From: Camarhynchus parvulus | Lineage: Eukaryota; Chordata; Aves; Passeriformes; Thraupidae | Direction: 5' to 3' | Assembly (NCBI RefSeq): GCF_901933205.1 | Contig: NC_044576.1 | Location: 5,365,024 to 5,429,023 of the forward strand | DNA length: 64,000 bases | Shown: positions 14,401-25,069 of the stretch, piece by piece | Layout of the letters: every line of letters starts with the position of its first letter | Numbering within the stretch: the first letter of the stretch is position 1 | Notes under the pieces: generated by a model | What the model was told of the DNA's origin: nothing | Database searches by the model: none | Seen by the model: only the letters and a program-made list of their open reading frames with translations | Program-made: the position numbers and the translations under genes

Positions 14401-17400
14401 TCATGGGACAGCCATACACACTAGATCACTTAAATCTCACTGACCTTTAAAAGCCTTAATGAGTTCATTAAATTCTCCTTGTGCTGCAATGAAGTTTAGA
14501 AGCACAATGAGTGTGTAGCTTGGTTAGAAAAGCACAGCTCTTGGAGGAAACAGCAGCACATATCACTGAAACAGTGGAACTCTAAAAATGCCCATCCACT
14601 TCTTACTATCATTTCACTGGGAAAACTCTCCAAGCTACTCATGCCATTTAAATTTTCATACCTACACATGTAAAAAAAAAAAAGGGAAAAAATCCACCAA
14701 AAACTCAGCACACCATTCCCCTCACACAGTCAACACTTGTGGCCTTATTTGTCAGGAAGGCTGTTCTTCATGTTTACACAGAATTTACCAAGTGCCCACT
14801 TGTAGATAACGGTCACACAAATGGCAGATCATCTGACAGTACAAGGGAAGATCTTTCTTTGTATCCAACTGCACTAAGATGTGGTGTGGTAAGGCAACAT
14901 TGATCTTGTTTCCATTCCATTTATCTTGGGTAGTTTGTACTTCATATGGGCTCCAGAAGATCCTTTAATAAAAGGAGGAACTCAGCACACAACAAAGGAA
15001 AACCTGCACAACACAGCTGAGACTTGAGTGAAAAGAGAGGAAACCCTGCTACAGAACACCTGCTGCTTTTTTCAAATATTTTTCAGTAAAAAAGCAAGTT
15101 TTATGGCCTAGAATTGATCATTTTTAACTCTGTACTTCTTAAATAAACGCTCTTCAAGAGATGGTTTGTGAACATGCCTGTGCACAGCATTAAGCTGTTC
15201 CTGGGGGTCGACTGACACAGAAGAATTGGGTTTATCCTGTGCCTGCACTTTATCAGCTTTGAAATCCTTTAGTGGAGCACCAGTTCCCAAGACACAGAGC
15301 TGCCTGCCTCACATCATATGCAAGGTGTTGGCAATTTCTTCACACCATAGGTTTAGTTCAGCAAAATATGGCAAAGATGCAATAACTAAACCTTCAGCAA
15401 ACTGAAAACCACTCCTAAAAGCTCAGAGCCTTCATAGAACAGAGCCATCGACTACTTCATATTAACATTTTGCTGACAGGATAATTTTGCAGGATTTTTA
15501 AGACTCTAATATGCAACAGATTCTTTGGCCTCCCAAAAGGGCTACAAAATCAAGTCAAGGAAATTTAGATGAATCACAAATAAATCATACAAACTGCTGC
15601 TCACAAAACACTAACAAATACAAGTTATTGCCATTTCATCATGGCTCCAGTCACTATACCAACATGAGTTCAGAACTTACTAAGAAGCCCCGCTGCAGCA
15701 TCAACCAGGGCAGCATGGATGCAGAAATGAAATTGCACAGCTGTCACTGAAGCCTGGGGCAAATACGCTTTATTTCTGAGTGTCTCTGGTGACACCCTTA
15801 CAATGTTTCTTTCCAGAGGACTGGGAAACCTAGGAATGGGAGCTTCAGCTGCAGCTCTGCCACACAAGAGTTGATCTCATCCAGACCTTCAGAAAATTTC
15901 ATTAAAGGCTGCAAACAAAATTTGCTTGTTGAAGTTCTCAAAATGTCAGGAGTAATGTCTGTACATGTATTTCTTTAATTTCAGGTGACTGGGATTATAG
16001 CATCACTTAGCATTTCTCAGAATGAATTATTCAGTCAAGCTGTACATTTGCATTGAATTTGTCTACCCTAGCAACATATTGCAGGAAGCTTTGTATATTT
16101 AAAAAGAGACTCCATCTTTTTAAAAATGCAAAACTCCCAATCTTCCCTCCCCTAAAAAATCAGTCCTGCACCTGTGTTTCACAAAATTAGTATCTGCAGT
16201 TTTCTGCATGTGACTTAAGACAATGTTTCAGTATTTCAGTTAAAAGAACATCCCAATATTACACCAATCTTTCCCTTTTTTAATACAATCCAAGCACCTG
16301 AGTTTTAGGGGTCATTGATTTGACTCTCGTGGTTATTCAGAGAATATGGGAGGAGGAAGGGCTAAGAGAATATATCTTCACTAGCTGTAATCAGAAAACA
16401 AAGAAAGAAAAATCTCAAACAAGTTCAACCTCAGCTCTAAGGGAAGAGTTTTTCCTTGGTATGTAACAGCTTAATTTAGCAGACAAAGAAATCCAGTTCA
16501 AGGCATATTTTGTTTCCTTTCTATTTTAGCATCAGCTGCTTGAAGGGAAAGATACTTAAGCTCCCTGCTGCATGAATGCTTCTGTTGTATAAATAAATAA
16601 CCTCTTTGCATTATCAGTCACAGTATAAAATATCTGATATTCAAACCCACAGGGCTCACAATTTAGCATTTTAAATTAGAGTTCTGCCTCAAAGACTCAC
16701 AACAAGCTCTTCCATTCCACTTTTAATGTCTTTCACAGTTGATGAAGGTTGTGGATGAGATCTAAAAAAAAAAAAAAATTCCCCTCCTCCCTACCTCTGA
16801 TAACTTTGCAGAGAAAACCTGCTTTCATAGTCTTGCCTTGCTACAGCTACATTTATGCATCCCTGGTCACATGAACATCACTTATTCTCCTTTGAAATAA
16901 CTTTCACTGTTTTACCAGGAAACAGTCCAGTTTCATGCAGGATGAGCAAAGAGAAGGGATCAGCTTTCATTTGCTACCACCAGCTTACCAGTTGGGACAA
17001 TTCCCTGAGCATCAGATCTCATTTACCAGGACAGATAGTTTTAGTTGGGAAGCTTTTAAATTCTCTTATTTTTACTGCACCTTGCTGGGAACTATACTGC
17101 AGCAATAAAAGCATGATAAAAACTATCAGGTGAACACACTAATATTCCAGAGAGCAGCACACCTACAATAGGACTGCATCGCTGAATGTGAGACCTTCTT
17201 GCACCCCATGCTGAGCAAAAACTGAAGTGGATCACAGCAATAGCCAAAGAACAACAATCCTGCTTCTTCCCAGAAAAAAGTTCCCAAATATGGGTGTGAT
17301 TGCCAAGTCTGCAAGTAGCACTACATTCTTGGCTGTAAGATGTAGCCAGTCTTCATTTCAATTACTTTTTACCTCCACTTTAATGCAGTCTTCTCACCTT

Positions 17401-19830
17401 CACCTTGAAGGCCCTGTGTAACACAAGCTTTGAAGTTTGCTTGCCAGCATAGGTTTTGATTTCAATTTCTTTTCCCCCACCCCCTTATCCCTTCTCCTTA
17501 TTAATCATCTTCCCTTTCAGAGGGAGGGGGTAGAGAACATAAAAGAAGATACATTCCAGTTTTCATGCTTTCCAAATATGCCAAAATTCAGAAGTTACAT
17601 TAAAATCCTGTATCTTTGGGATGAACACTGGTGAAAGCAAAGCTGGAGGAACAGCCTGAGTAAGGTTAGCTTTCTGGCTGTGTTATAGTTCACTCAATGC
17701 TGTAACCACCTAGTCAGGTTTCTGAAAGATGTGAATAAAAAGACTGAGCAACATTTCAGTTGTTGTAACCACAGCTCATGCTGAATGACCCAACCAGACC
17801 CAAGTGCAAAGATGGCTGTCTAAAGCTGCTTTGCTTTATCAATCTATCTCCTGTTAAAGCCAAAACTCATTTCCTGTTTTGCCTGTTAATTTCAGTCTCT
17901 GTAAAGATATTCTTCAGCTCAGTGGTTCCATCATCCATCCTTCAGATCCTAAACAAACTGCTACCCCATACTGCCTTCAGGCTGCAGAGAATTTCTCACA
18001 CACAAACAAGAGAGAGGTGAACTCCAGGAACTGGACTGCAGACCAAGATGGCAGGAACAGTGTGGATGCTGCAGGGCATTCACATGGCTGTAAAGCACTT
18101 AGAAATTATTTCATCTGTTACTGAGACAAACACAAAAATATTGAAGATAGCTGGTAGAAAAGAGCTAAGAAACAAAGAATGAGGAAGATCAGGAAAGCTT
18201 ACAGATGAGTTACAACATTTGATACAACAGAACACTCCATTTAGCAACATAAAGCTCAAGGACAATAAAAATAAGAGATCTGCTGAAGACTTAAGTAGTG
18301 GAGATGGAAGCAGAAACTGTCTGGATATTCAGTCCTTTAAATAAAAGGGTTCTGGAATTCCATCCGTTTGATCCTTAATTTTTTAACTGTATGAACCCTT
18401 GTCCTCAAAGAATTAATTTACTAACAAGATAATATCATAATGCATAGCTGGAGGGGAGGGTTTTCTGCCTGGGATTCTATCAAAGAGGAGAAATACAGAC
18501 TGCTACAAAGCAGCAGGGATAGATGGATATTCATAACGCATCCCCTTTTTCTCCTCTTTGTAGAGTTGCATTAAACTAAAAGGGATAACAAACATTTATT
18601 TCATCACTAAACTTCAGAAGCACTTGCTTTATTATTTTATAGTTTTGCATGTCATCAGCATTTTGACTGGCAGCATCTATGCATTTTATTGCTGTCACTG
18701 TATAAACAACACATATAGATTGATTTTGTATACAGCATACATCCTCCCTCATTAGACCCACAGCTGTTCCTGTATTATGGCATCATTGCCCACCTTTCAA
18801 AAATAAAATATTTAATACTTTTATTTTTTGTTTATATCCCAACAATTACAGACAAAATGTCTCCATAAATCCCAGTTTTTTGTCAATATGCAGTGGCAAC
18901 AAGCAAACACTGGGTTTGTACCCGGATGCCCTTACTCAGAAGACAGCAGCTGGCAAAAGTAGAATTCCATAAAAGTTTTGCTGAAGTCAGTTTACAAAGA
19001 CAAGATCCACCCTCTCTCCTCTCCAGCTGGAGACTACCCCATCCAGAGCTGCTTCTGGACATGCATGTCAAAAGGATGGTATGGAAGAGAGTATTCCCTG
19101 CAGGGACATATAAACACAGCACCTGGAGAACAGCATCCCACACGTGCCTGGGACCTGGCACAGTCCCAGCTACATGCTGCTTTTCAAGCCTGGACTTGAA
19201 AAGGGTCTACAGGAAATCCCCACATCATAGGGTGAACCTGTGACCCTGTATTCCTTCAAAATCCTACAACAACGTGTGTTATGGGGCATCCTGGTGAAAC
19301 ACACACAGTGGTCACTGCAGGGCTTCCGCTGAGCCCAGAGTTTACCTGCAGAAAGCAGCAGGCAATCTAGACAAGAAACAACAGCATGCTTGGGAATACA
19401 GATGGAAGCATTGGAGATGACATTGGAGCTGGAAGTACTGCCCAGTGCCTGCAATTCCAGAATGCTCAACTCCTGTAGCTACAACTACGGTAGAGACACA
19501 CAAGTAGAAATTAAACACAATTTAGCTGCCTAGTTTCAGTCATGGTATACAAACTTGTTTTCAGCAGAAATAAGTCACACACTACAGCCCATTGTGCTAG
19601 ATTCACAGTAAGAGCAACATGCTTCACATCAAACCTGCAATAACCTACTGCCAACAATTGGAATTCACAGCAAAAAGGAAGAGGACAAAGAGCCCTGTGC
19701 TCAACTTGGAAAGACAAGATAATGGAACAATAAAAAAGAAATTATTGTGTCATAATTTTTCCTCTACAGAGTTACTTAGCCACTTAGAAGCATTAAAAGG
19801 AGGCACAAAAATAATGAGAATGTGATAAGA
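14401..19830. other. AT-rich non-coding DNA with an A15 run, no gene seen
   Basis: There is an A15 run at 16764-16778 with no gene-like or SINE-like body in front of it, so I do not read it as a retroposon tail. The longest frame, 116 codons at 18893-19243 (plus), overlaps minus-strand and other plus-strand frames of similar length and matches nothing known to me. Confidence 0.6.
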
Positions 19831-21837
19831 GAGGAGCAATATTACAAAAAAATCCCAACAAATAAACAAAAAATAAAAACAGAAAACCCCACCAAAAATA
19901 AAACCAAATAAACCCCAATATATGTTTTCTATGTAATGCAATGTATTTACAATCATAAAAATTTATTATTACTATACAAAAGCAATGTACAGTCTTATTC
20001 AGAAAATCAGAGTAGAAAATGCACAATCATTTGCTGTTGGCTGCTAAGGAAGGACAACTTGTTCCATCCCCACCTCTGGCTTAAGTGAACTCAACAGAAA
20101 CTACTGAAAAGTTCTTCTGGGGCTGCAAATCGGCCTATGCAGCTTGAGGCAGTCCCTGACATAAACCTGGGGTGGCCCCAAAGAAGTTTTGGGTGAGAGA
20201 TACCAAGAAAAAACTGTCATGAACAGGGGCCCAAAGGACAAGCGGAAGCCCACAGACTCTTCACATGGAGAAGAGTGAAGTTCTATCAAATCCGAACAAT
20301 CTTTTCCAGCATTTTTATGCCCTGCCATTTGAAAAACTCCAAAAGCTATAAAACGGAGCCTAAAGCCATTGGGAAGGGCTGGCTGAGACTCCCAGCCTAT
20401 GCAAATCCCCACTGAAGGCACATGTTCCTAGAAACTTTTGGTAAGAGTCATCCAAATGCAATTTATAACTAAATTCTTAGATTCATCCAGTATTACTGGC
20501 AATATTTCCCAGTATAGTCAACAGCATTTACACTAAAGGAAAGTTATATATATATAATGTGACAATTATGTTTACTTGTTAATTTTTATTGGTTTGGTAA
20601 AATAAGTGCTTCTAATAGTCTGCTTTCCATTTTTGGCATGTCTGTGATTTTAGAGTCTGCATTAATGAATCAAAATAAAAATCTAAGCAATATTATAAAT
20701 GTAGCAAGTGACCATCTGCTTTGCCTTAATTACCAAAAAAATTTAATGCATCTGTGCAAGCCTCTTTTGAATACCAATATTCTCATTTCTCTGTGAAAGA
20801 AAACTACTATGAAAAAAGAGGTCAGATAAGGCAATTCTGTCCAACAATACAAGGTATAGATGAAGTCCAATTGTCCTTTTTCTCATGATAAAAGTTGCAA
20901 GAAAACAAGCAACTGTACCATATATGCGGATTAATGCTTCAAAGAAATAACGAAAGCAAGTTTTACATTCTGTCCCATTCAAATTAATTTCATTACATTG
21001 CCTCAAATTAAAAGTTGCAGGTCAGTGATTGTATGAATACATACATATAGAACTATATTTGTGACCCCAGTCCAGCTGAACTCAAGCCCTCTTGCTCACT
21101 GAAGACATCAACATTCAGAATTTTGCAACATTGTATTTTCTCTCTAGGTGTCTTTCATTATTACAATAAATCATAAGTATTTAGCTGCATTCCTACAAAT
21201 TGATTTTCACAACTAGGCCAACCAAAACACATAAGATAAAAGAACATTTTAAATATTCAACTATTTAATAAGAAAATTATCCAAAGCAGCAAATTTCAGC
21301 ATATAAACCTCAAATTTTAAAAAGCAGCTTTCCTAAAGGAGAGAAGTCTACAAAAGTACTCAAAGCAAACAGGAAGAAAAAAAACCCACAGCTTTAACAC
21401 TGTAACACTTAACACTTTTAACAGCGTGTTTTACAAATTGAAAAACTATTTTCAGGCATTTTGAGACACAGAAATTACACGTTGTGACATCACCAAACAC
21501 AGCAGAAAGCCCACTGAAACCACACATGCTAGGTCACTTCTCAATCACTGCCTTTAAGACAATACCATTTGTATTAATTCAAAGGAAACAATGCTTTAAA
21601 CAATGTGAAAGGCATGTAAATAAAGTAACACACAGGAGAAGACTGCACAACACAAAATGTTAGAGAATAAGAAAAGGTGGCGATGCAAAAAATAAACAGA
21701 ACACTGGAAAAGCCTAGATTGTCTACACTGCCTAGAATATGGGCATGAGAGTCAGCACAGCTGCATTCTCATCCAAGTACCAAAATAGGCATCAGCAGCC
21801 AACCTAAACAAAACGGGTACTTTCATCATCCAAAACA
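19831..21837. other. AT-rich non-coding DNA, A-rich patch and short TA repeat
   Basis: The plus strand is A-rich from about 19840 to 19920. A (TA)6 run lies at 20545-20556. The 106-codon minus frame at 20101-20421 is unrecognised. An octamer-type ATGCAAAT at 20399-20406 and a TATAAAA at 20348-20354 occur nearby, but their order and strand do not form a promoter, and both are expected by chance in a window of this size. Confidence 0.55.
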
Positions 21838-21909
21838 CCCACATGTCACAGTATATGTCACAGTTGAGACAGCCACGTAGATAAACACAATCTGTTCTCC
21901 ACTTAATAA

Positions 21910-21915
21910 TTTATT
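21910..21915 (-). terminator. AATAAA poly(A) signal of the minus-strand LTR
   Basis: The minus strand reads AATAAA about 66 bp from the LTR's 3' edge, the expected place for the R-region polyadenylation signal. Confidence 0.55.
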
Positions 21916-21934
21916 CCCCATTACATCCCCAGTG

Positions 21935-21942
21935 ACTTACCT
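21935..21942 (-). promoter_or_regulatory. consensus splice donor inside the LTR
   Basis: On the minus strand the sequence reads AGGTAAGT, a perfect 5' splice-site consensus. It lies about 235 nt downstream of the LTR's TATA box and about 20 nt before its AATAAA. If the LTR promoter is active, this donor could let transcripts bypass the LTR's own poly(A) site and splice leftwards into flanking DNA. Use of the site is inference. Confidence 0.5.
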
Positions 21943-22174
21943 ATAGTCCAGGTATCAAAATCAGCCTGGTCCAGAGCAGGCAGCCTCTCCTCGCTCTCTC
22001 AATGCTGTGCTGGGCTCTGTCTCTGGCTGTACCTTACCTTACAGCCCAGTCCTGAGTCACGCTGAGGTCACCATGTGTCACAGAAAATGTTTCAGGTGAG
22101 ACGGCCAATGACATAAAGACATCATGCCACTTCAGGAGGCTTCAAGCATCTGCCCTTCTTGCTCTTTAGCCCAA

Positions 22175-22183
22175 CCTTTTATA
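22175..22183 (-). promoter_or_regulatory. TATA box of the minus-strand LTR
   Basis: The reverse complement reads TATAAAAGG, a close match to a vertebrate TATA box. A CCAAT-type motif lies about 50 bp upstream on the same strand. This fits an LTR U3 promoter firing leftwards. Confidence 0.65.
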
Positions 22184-22373
22184 CTCTTCATCTTACATGC
22201 TCTACACCTGTGTGCCCTCTGCTTCCTTTGGTGATTGGTCAGTGCACCTGGGCACTCCATGGCTCATTGCTTTCAATGCTGCTCACCTGCTTCTCACAGC
22301 TGCGGCCCATTGGGGATCAGGCTCCGCCTCAGCCCCACTCCCAACTACCACAAACTGTGTGCCTACACCCACA

Positions 22374-23542
22374 AGAGTTTTAACACACAAAAATATACAC
22401 CTATATGCCCACCATACCCCTTAAATATGATTCTTCCCTTAATTATAAACTAATTAAGACAGTCTACATAGAATGATCAGAAAAAAAAATTTATGCTCTG
22501 AATTGGAAACAAAGGTCAACAAAGGGAATGAAAAGAAACAGACAGAGAAACTGAAGGAAAGAAGGAACTGGCAGATACACTAAAATGTTAATGCAATATT
22601 TATCTTAGCTAGTTTAGGGTTGTGTTATGGAAGGCTTTCAAATAAAGGCAAGAAACATTAGATTGTCATTTGAAAGTAAGTCAGTGACAGAACCTTGACT
22701 CTTCTGTTCCATTCACCTTTCTAGGTGAATGAGAGTGAGGAAACTTGGTTCAGTTTGCATTAAAAACACAGAGTCAAAACTAGACAAGAGGATACAAGGC
22801 GACTTTTGTCTGAACAAATAAATCTCTGGGAAGTCAGCAAGATTTAGAAACAAGTGGAACATGCTAAATAATTTCCTAATGTTATTCTTGGGATAAGGAA
22901 GGGGAAAAGGAGGAGACAGACTCAATTTTAACTACATGAAGTTCAGCATAATAATTGAATATTCAGAAGATCCAAGGTACCTTCTCAAATACAAGCCAAT
23001 GACAAAGTAGAAGTTTATGCAGATAAAACTACCTAGGAAGGGGATGAAGCAGCAGATGGCCAAAATATTGCCTTGAAAATCAGTGACAGAATGAGAAGAG
23101 TAGAATTGTCTACTACAATTGTCTACAAGATTAGTTCTTTATATATAATGGCATCATGACAGGTCATGTCCAACTTCAATTAGACAGCAAAGAGAAATTC
23201 AGAAGTCAGCAATAATTGCATGGAAGACATACAGAAAAAGCACTGTGGTCAGGCTGCAAAATTCCTAAAATCTTGGCATGTCAGACTCCAAAAGCCTAGA
23301 GCTGTTTGAGACTTCTGACAGCACTATACAGGCAGTCAATTAAATGCAGCAAAACATATCTGCTATTATAAGCTTTGTAGTATAGAAAAATAGAGGCAGG
23401 ATTTTTGTATTCTATCTCCTTTTGATAAGGTCTTTTAAACCTGTACTTAAATACTGGTTTTATTAAAGTGGTTGTCCTGGCCCCTGCATAGCACTGCTAA
23501 TCTTAAAAGGATAAGAATGCCTATTTAAACACTCCGAAGGGC
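22374..23542. other. AT-rich spacer between two LTRs
   Basis: AT-rich DNA with no open frame above 75 codons and no repeat that I recognise. It separates the minus-strand solo LTR from the nested LTR pair. Confidence 0.6.
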
Positions 23543-24296
23543 ATTACTGTTGGAGGTTATGTTTTTCCTTTTTCTCTCAGGGAATTTTCTCCCATCTGTT
23601 GCCTAAGAGACAATAACAACTGGTACTTAAGAGAGAATTAAGAAGTTGCCAAGTTGGGGGGGAAGGTGCAGCTGCACTCTCATAGCTGAGGGGCTTTCTT
23701 TAGGAAGGGCAGAGATACTGTGAGATTTTGGCTGGGGGGTGAGGGTCTGGGCCCAGCTCCTCTCTCTCACTTTCTTTTGGGATCACAGGGCAGACAGGCT
23801 GCAGTCACTGTGGGGAGGATTCACCACCACTGCAGGGCTCCATCTCCTGCTGCCCTCTCCTACCATGAGTGAGGCCCTGCTCATCAGAGCGGCCATTGCA
23901 CTGGGACCTCATTAACACCCAACCTCACTAGAAAGGACCCTCGCCATCTACTCAGGAGCCTCAGGGGGAAACCCAGGACCTCAAGCCTGTCTGAGGGAGC
24001 CTCTCCTGGCTGTGTTCAGAAGCCAGCAGGCCACTGCCCAACCCCTCCATTTTTCTGCCATTGCTCCGGGTTTTTCACTACCCTGTAACCCCACACCCCT
24101 GCCTGCCGGAACACCCCCTAGATCCTGCTACAGCTGCCAAGTTTCTGCTACACTTGGTTTGTTAGCCCAGATGTGCTCACCTCTGCCATTCCAGCTGCTC
24201 CAAGGTCCCTGCTACAGCTCATTTCTCCATCCGGAGGGGCACCGGGACTGACAGACCCCAGTGAGCTCCCAAAGGAAGCCCCTTCTCCATCCCTCC

Positions 24297-24484
24297 CGGC
24301 CGCCATCACTGCGTGAGGGGAGCGCGGCTGAGCTTGCGCCACAGCGCCCCCTGCAGGCACGAGGGCCGTGCCCGGCCGGGAGCCAGCAGCACCCCTGCTG
24401 GCCGTGCCCGGAACTGCAGCGCAGGGAAAGCGCCACAGCCCAGAGAGGCCGGGGCTGGGTTTGTGCTCCGGCTGCTGCTGCCGC
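24297..24484. promoter_or_regulatory. CpG-rich cluster within the ERVL-type LTR
   Basis: I count about 18 CpG dinucleotides in under 200 bp, far denser than the surrounding AT-rich DNA, and GC content is high throughout. In an LTR this is likely the U3 promoter region. A separate host CpG island cannot be excluded by eye. Confidence 0.45.
24344..24357 (-). promoter_or_regulatory. CTCF-like motif
   Basis: The minus strand reads CCTGCAGGGGGCGC, which differs at one position from the vertebrate CTCF core CCASYAGRKGGCRS. It lies in the CpG cluster of the LTR. Binding is inference. Confidence 0.35.
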
Positions 24485-24654
24485 TGCTGGGCTTTGTTTG
24501 CCTTGTTACACACAGACACACCAGTAAAAAACTGGCATTCCTTCTCCCACAGCTTTGCCTGACAGCCCCTTCAATTCAACATTATATTAATTCAAAGCTA
24601 AGGGGCTCAAACCTTCCATTCCAAGGGAGGTTCCCACCTTCCTTGGTAGATACC

Positions 24655-25039
24655 TTTCACGGACATATTTTATGAAAAATCCTTTTGCTAGGATTTTTTC
24701 TCCTGAGAATCTGAGAGACCTCAGAAACGAAATGTAAACAATAATTATCTGCTGCTCTGGAATGCAACAGGTGGATCTTTGATTGGTCTCGTGTGGTTGT
24801 TTTTAATTAATGGCCAATCACAGTCCAGCTGTCTCAGACTCTCTGGTCAGTCACAAGATTTTATAATCATTTCATTCTTTTCTATTCCTTGCTAGCCTTC
24901 TGACGAAATCCTTTCTTCTATTCTTTTAGTATAGTTTTATTATAATATATATCATAAAATAATAAATCAGCCTTCTGAAACATGGAGTCAAGATTCTCGT
25001 CTCTTCCCTCATCCTGGGACTTCTGTGAACACCACCACA
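24655..25039 (+). mobile_element. solo LTR inserted into the ERVL-type LTR, GATACC duplications
   Basis: This 385-bp LTR has GATACC immediately on both sides (24649-24654 and 25040-25045), a perfect 6-bp target duplication. Removing the LTR and one copy restores a continuous 3' end of the surrounding LTR. It ends in CA. Its first bases are TTTCACGG where I would expect TG, so the terminal G appears to be mutated. Two CCAAT-type motifs (near 24784 and 24813), an AT-rich box near 24860 and AATAAA at 24961-24966 give the order U3, R, U5 on the plus strand. The sequence resembles a high-copy passerine LTR known to me. There is no internal retroviral sequence, so this is a solo LTR. Confidence 0.85.
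24961..24966 (+). terminator. AATAAA poly(A) signal of the 385-bp LTR
   Basis: AATAAA lies 73 bp before the LTR's 3' edge, within an AT-rich run. This is the usual place for the LTR polyadenylation signal. Confidence 0.6.
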
Positions 25040-25064
25040 GATACCTGTCTCTCAAAACAAAACA
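25040..25064 (+). mobile_element. 3' remnant of the interrupted ERVL-type LTR
   Basis: The first six bases are the second copy of the GATACC target duplication. The remainder completes the older LTR and ends in ACA. ATTAG follows at 25065-25069 and pairs with ATTAC before the left end. Confidence 0.6.
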
Positions 25065-25069
25065 ATTAG

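Larger units (their letters stand above)
21844..22367 (-). mobile_element. solo retroviral LTR with 6-bp target duplications
   Basis: This 524-bp block begins with TGT and ends with ACA, the ends expected of an LTR. CCCACA flanks it on both sides (21838-21843 and 22368-22373), a 6-bp target duplication of the kind ERVK-like or alpharetroviral integrases make. Read on the minus strand it has an LTR's order of signals. A CCAAT-type box lies near 22233, a TATAAAAGG box at 22183-22175, a strong splice donor at 21942-21935 and AATAAA at 21915-21910. No retroviral coding sequence adjoins it, so it is a solo LTR left by recombination. A direct repeat of about 45 bp occurs at its left end and again near 22073. 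The family name is not certain; the boundaries rest on the flanking repeat. Confidence 0.8.
23548..24654 (+). mobile_element. ERVL-type LTR, main part, interrupted near its 3' end
   Basis: This is the left part of a long GC-rich LTR. It starts with TGT at 23548 and resumes after an inserted younger LTR, ending with ACA at 25064. Uninterrupted it would be about 1.1 kb. The flanks are ATTAC (23543-23547) and ATTAG (25065-25069), a 5-bp target duplication with one mismatch, as expected for an old ERVL-type insertion. The 3' section (about 24490-24654) matches the terminal part of a common songbird LTR that I recall, including an AGTAAA poly(A)-like signal at 24523-24528. The middle is GC-rich with a CpG cluster. 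Open frames within it (up to 123 codons) overlap in several frames and do not resemble retroviral protein. Family and left boundary are recognition plus inference. Confidence 0.6.

Noticed and set aside
16764..16778. A15 run as a retroposon tail (also at 27306 and 34909)
   Set aside because: No SINE body, processed-gene body or target duplication adjoins these homopolymers.
20348..20406. TATAAAA with octamer as a promoter
   Set aside because: The octamer lies downstream of the TATA motif, no start-site context is visible, and octamers are expected by chance about twice in the window.
24148..24675. overlapping frames in the GC-rich block as a gene with a CpG-island promoter
   Set aside because: Several frames on both strands are open at once because of GC content. 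The block fits inside an LTR with defined flanks.
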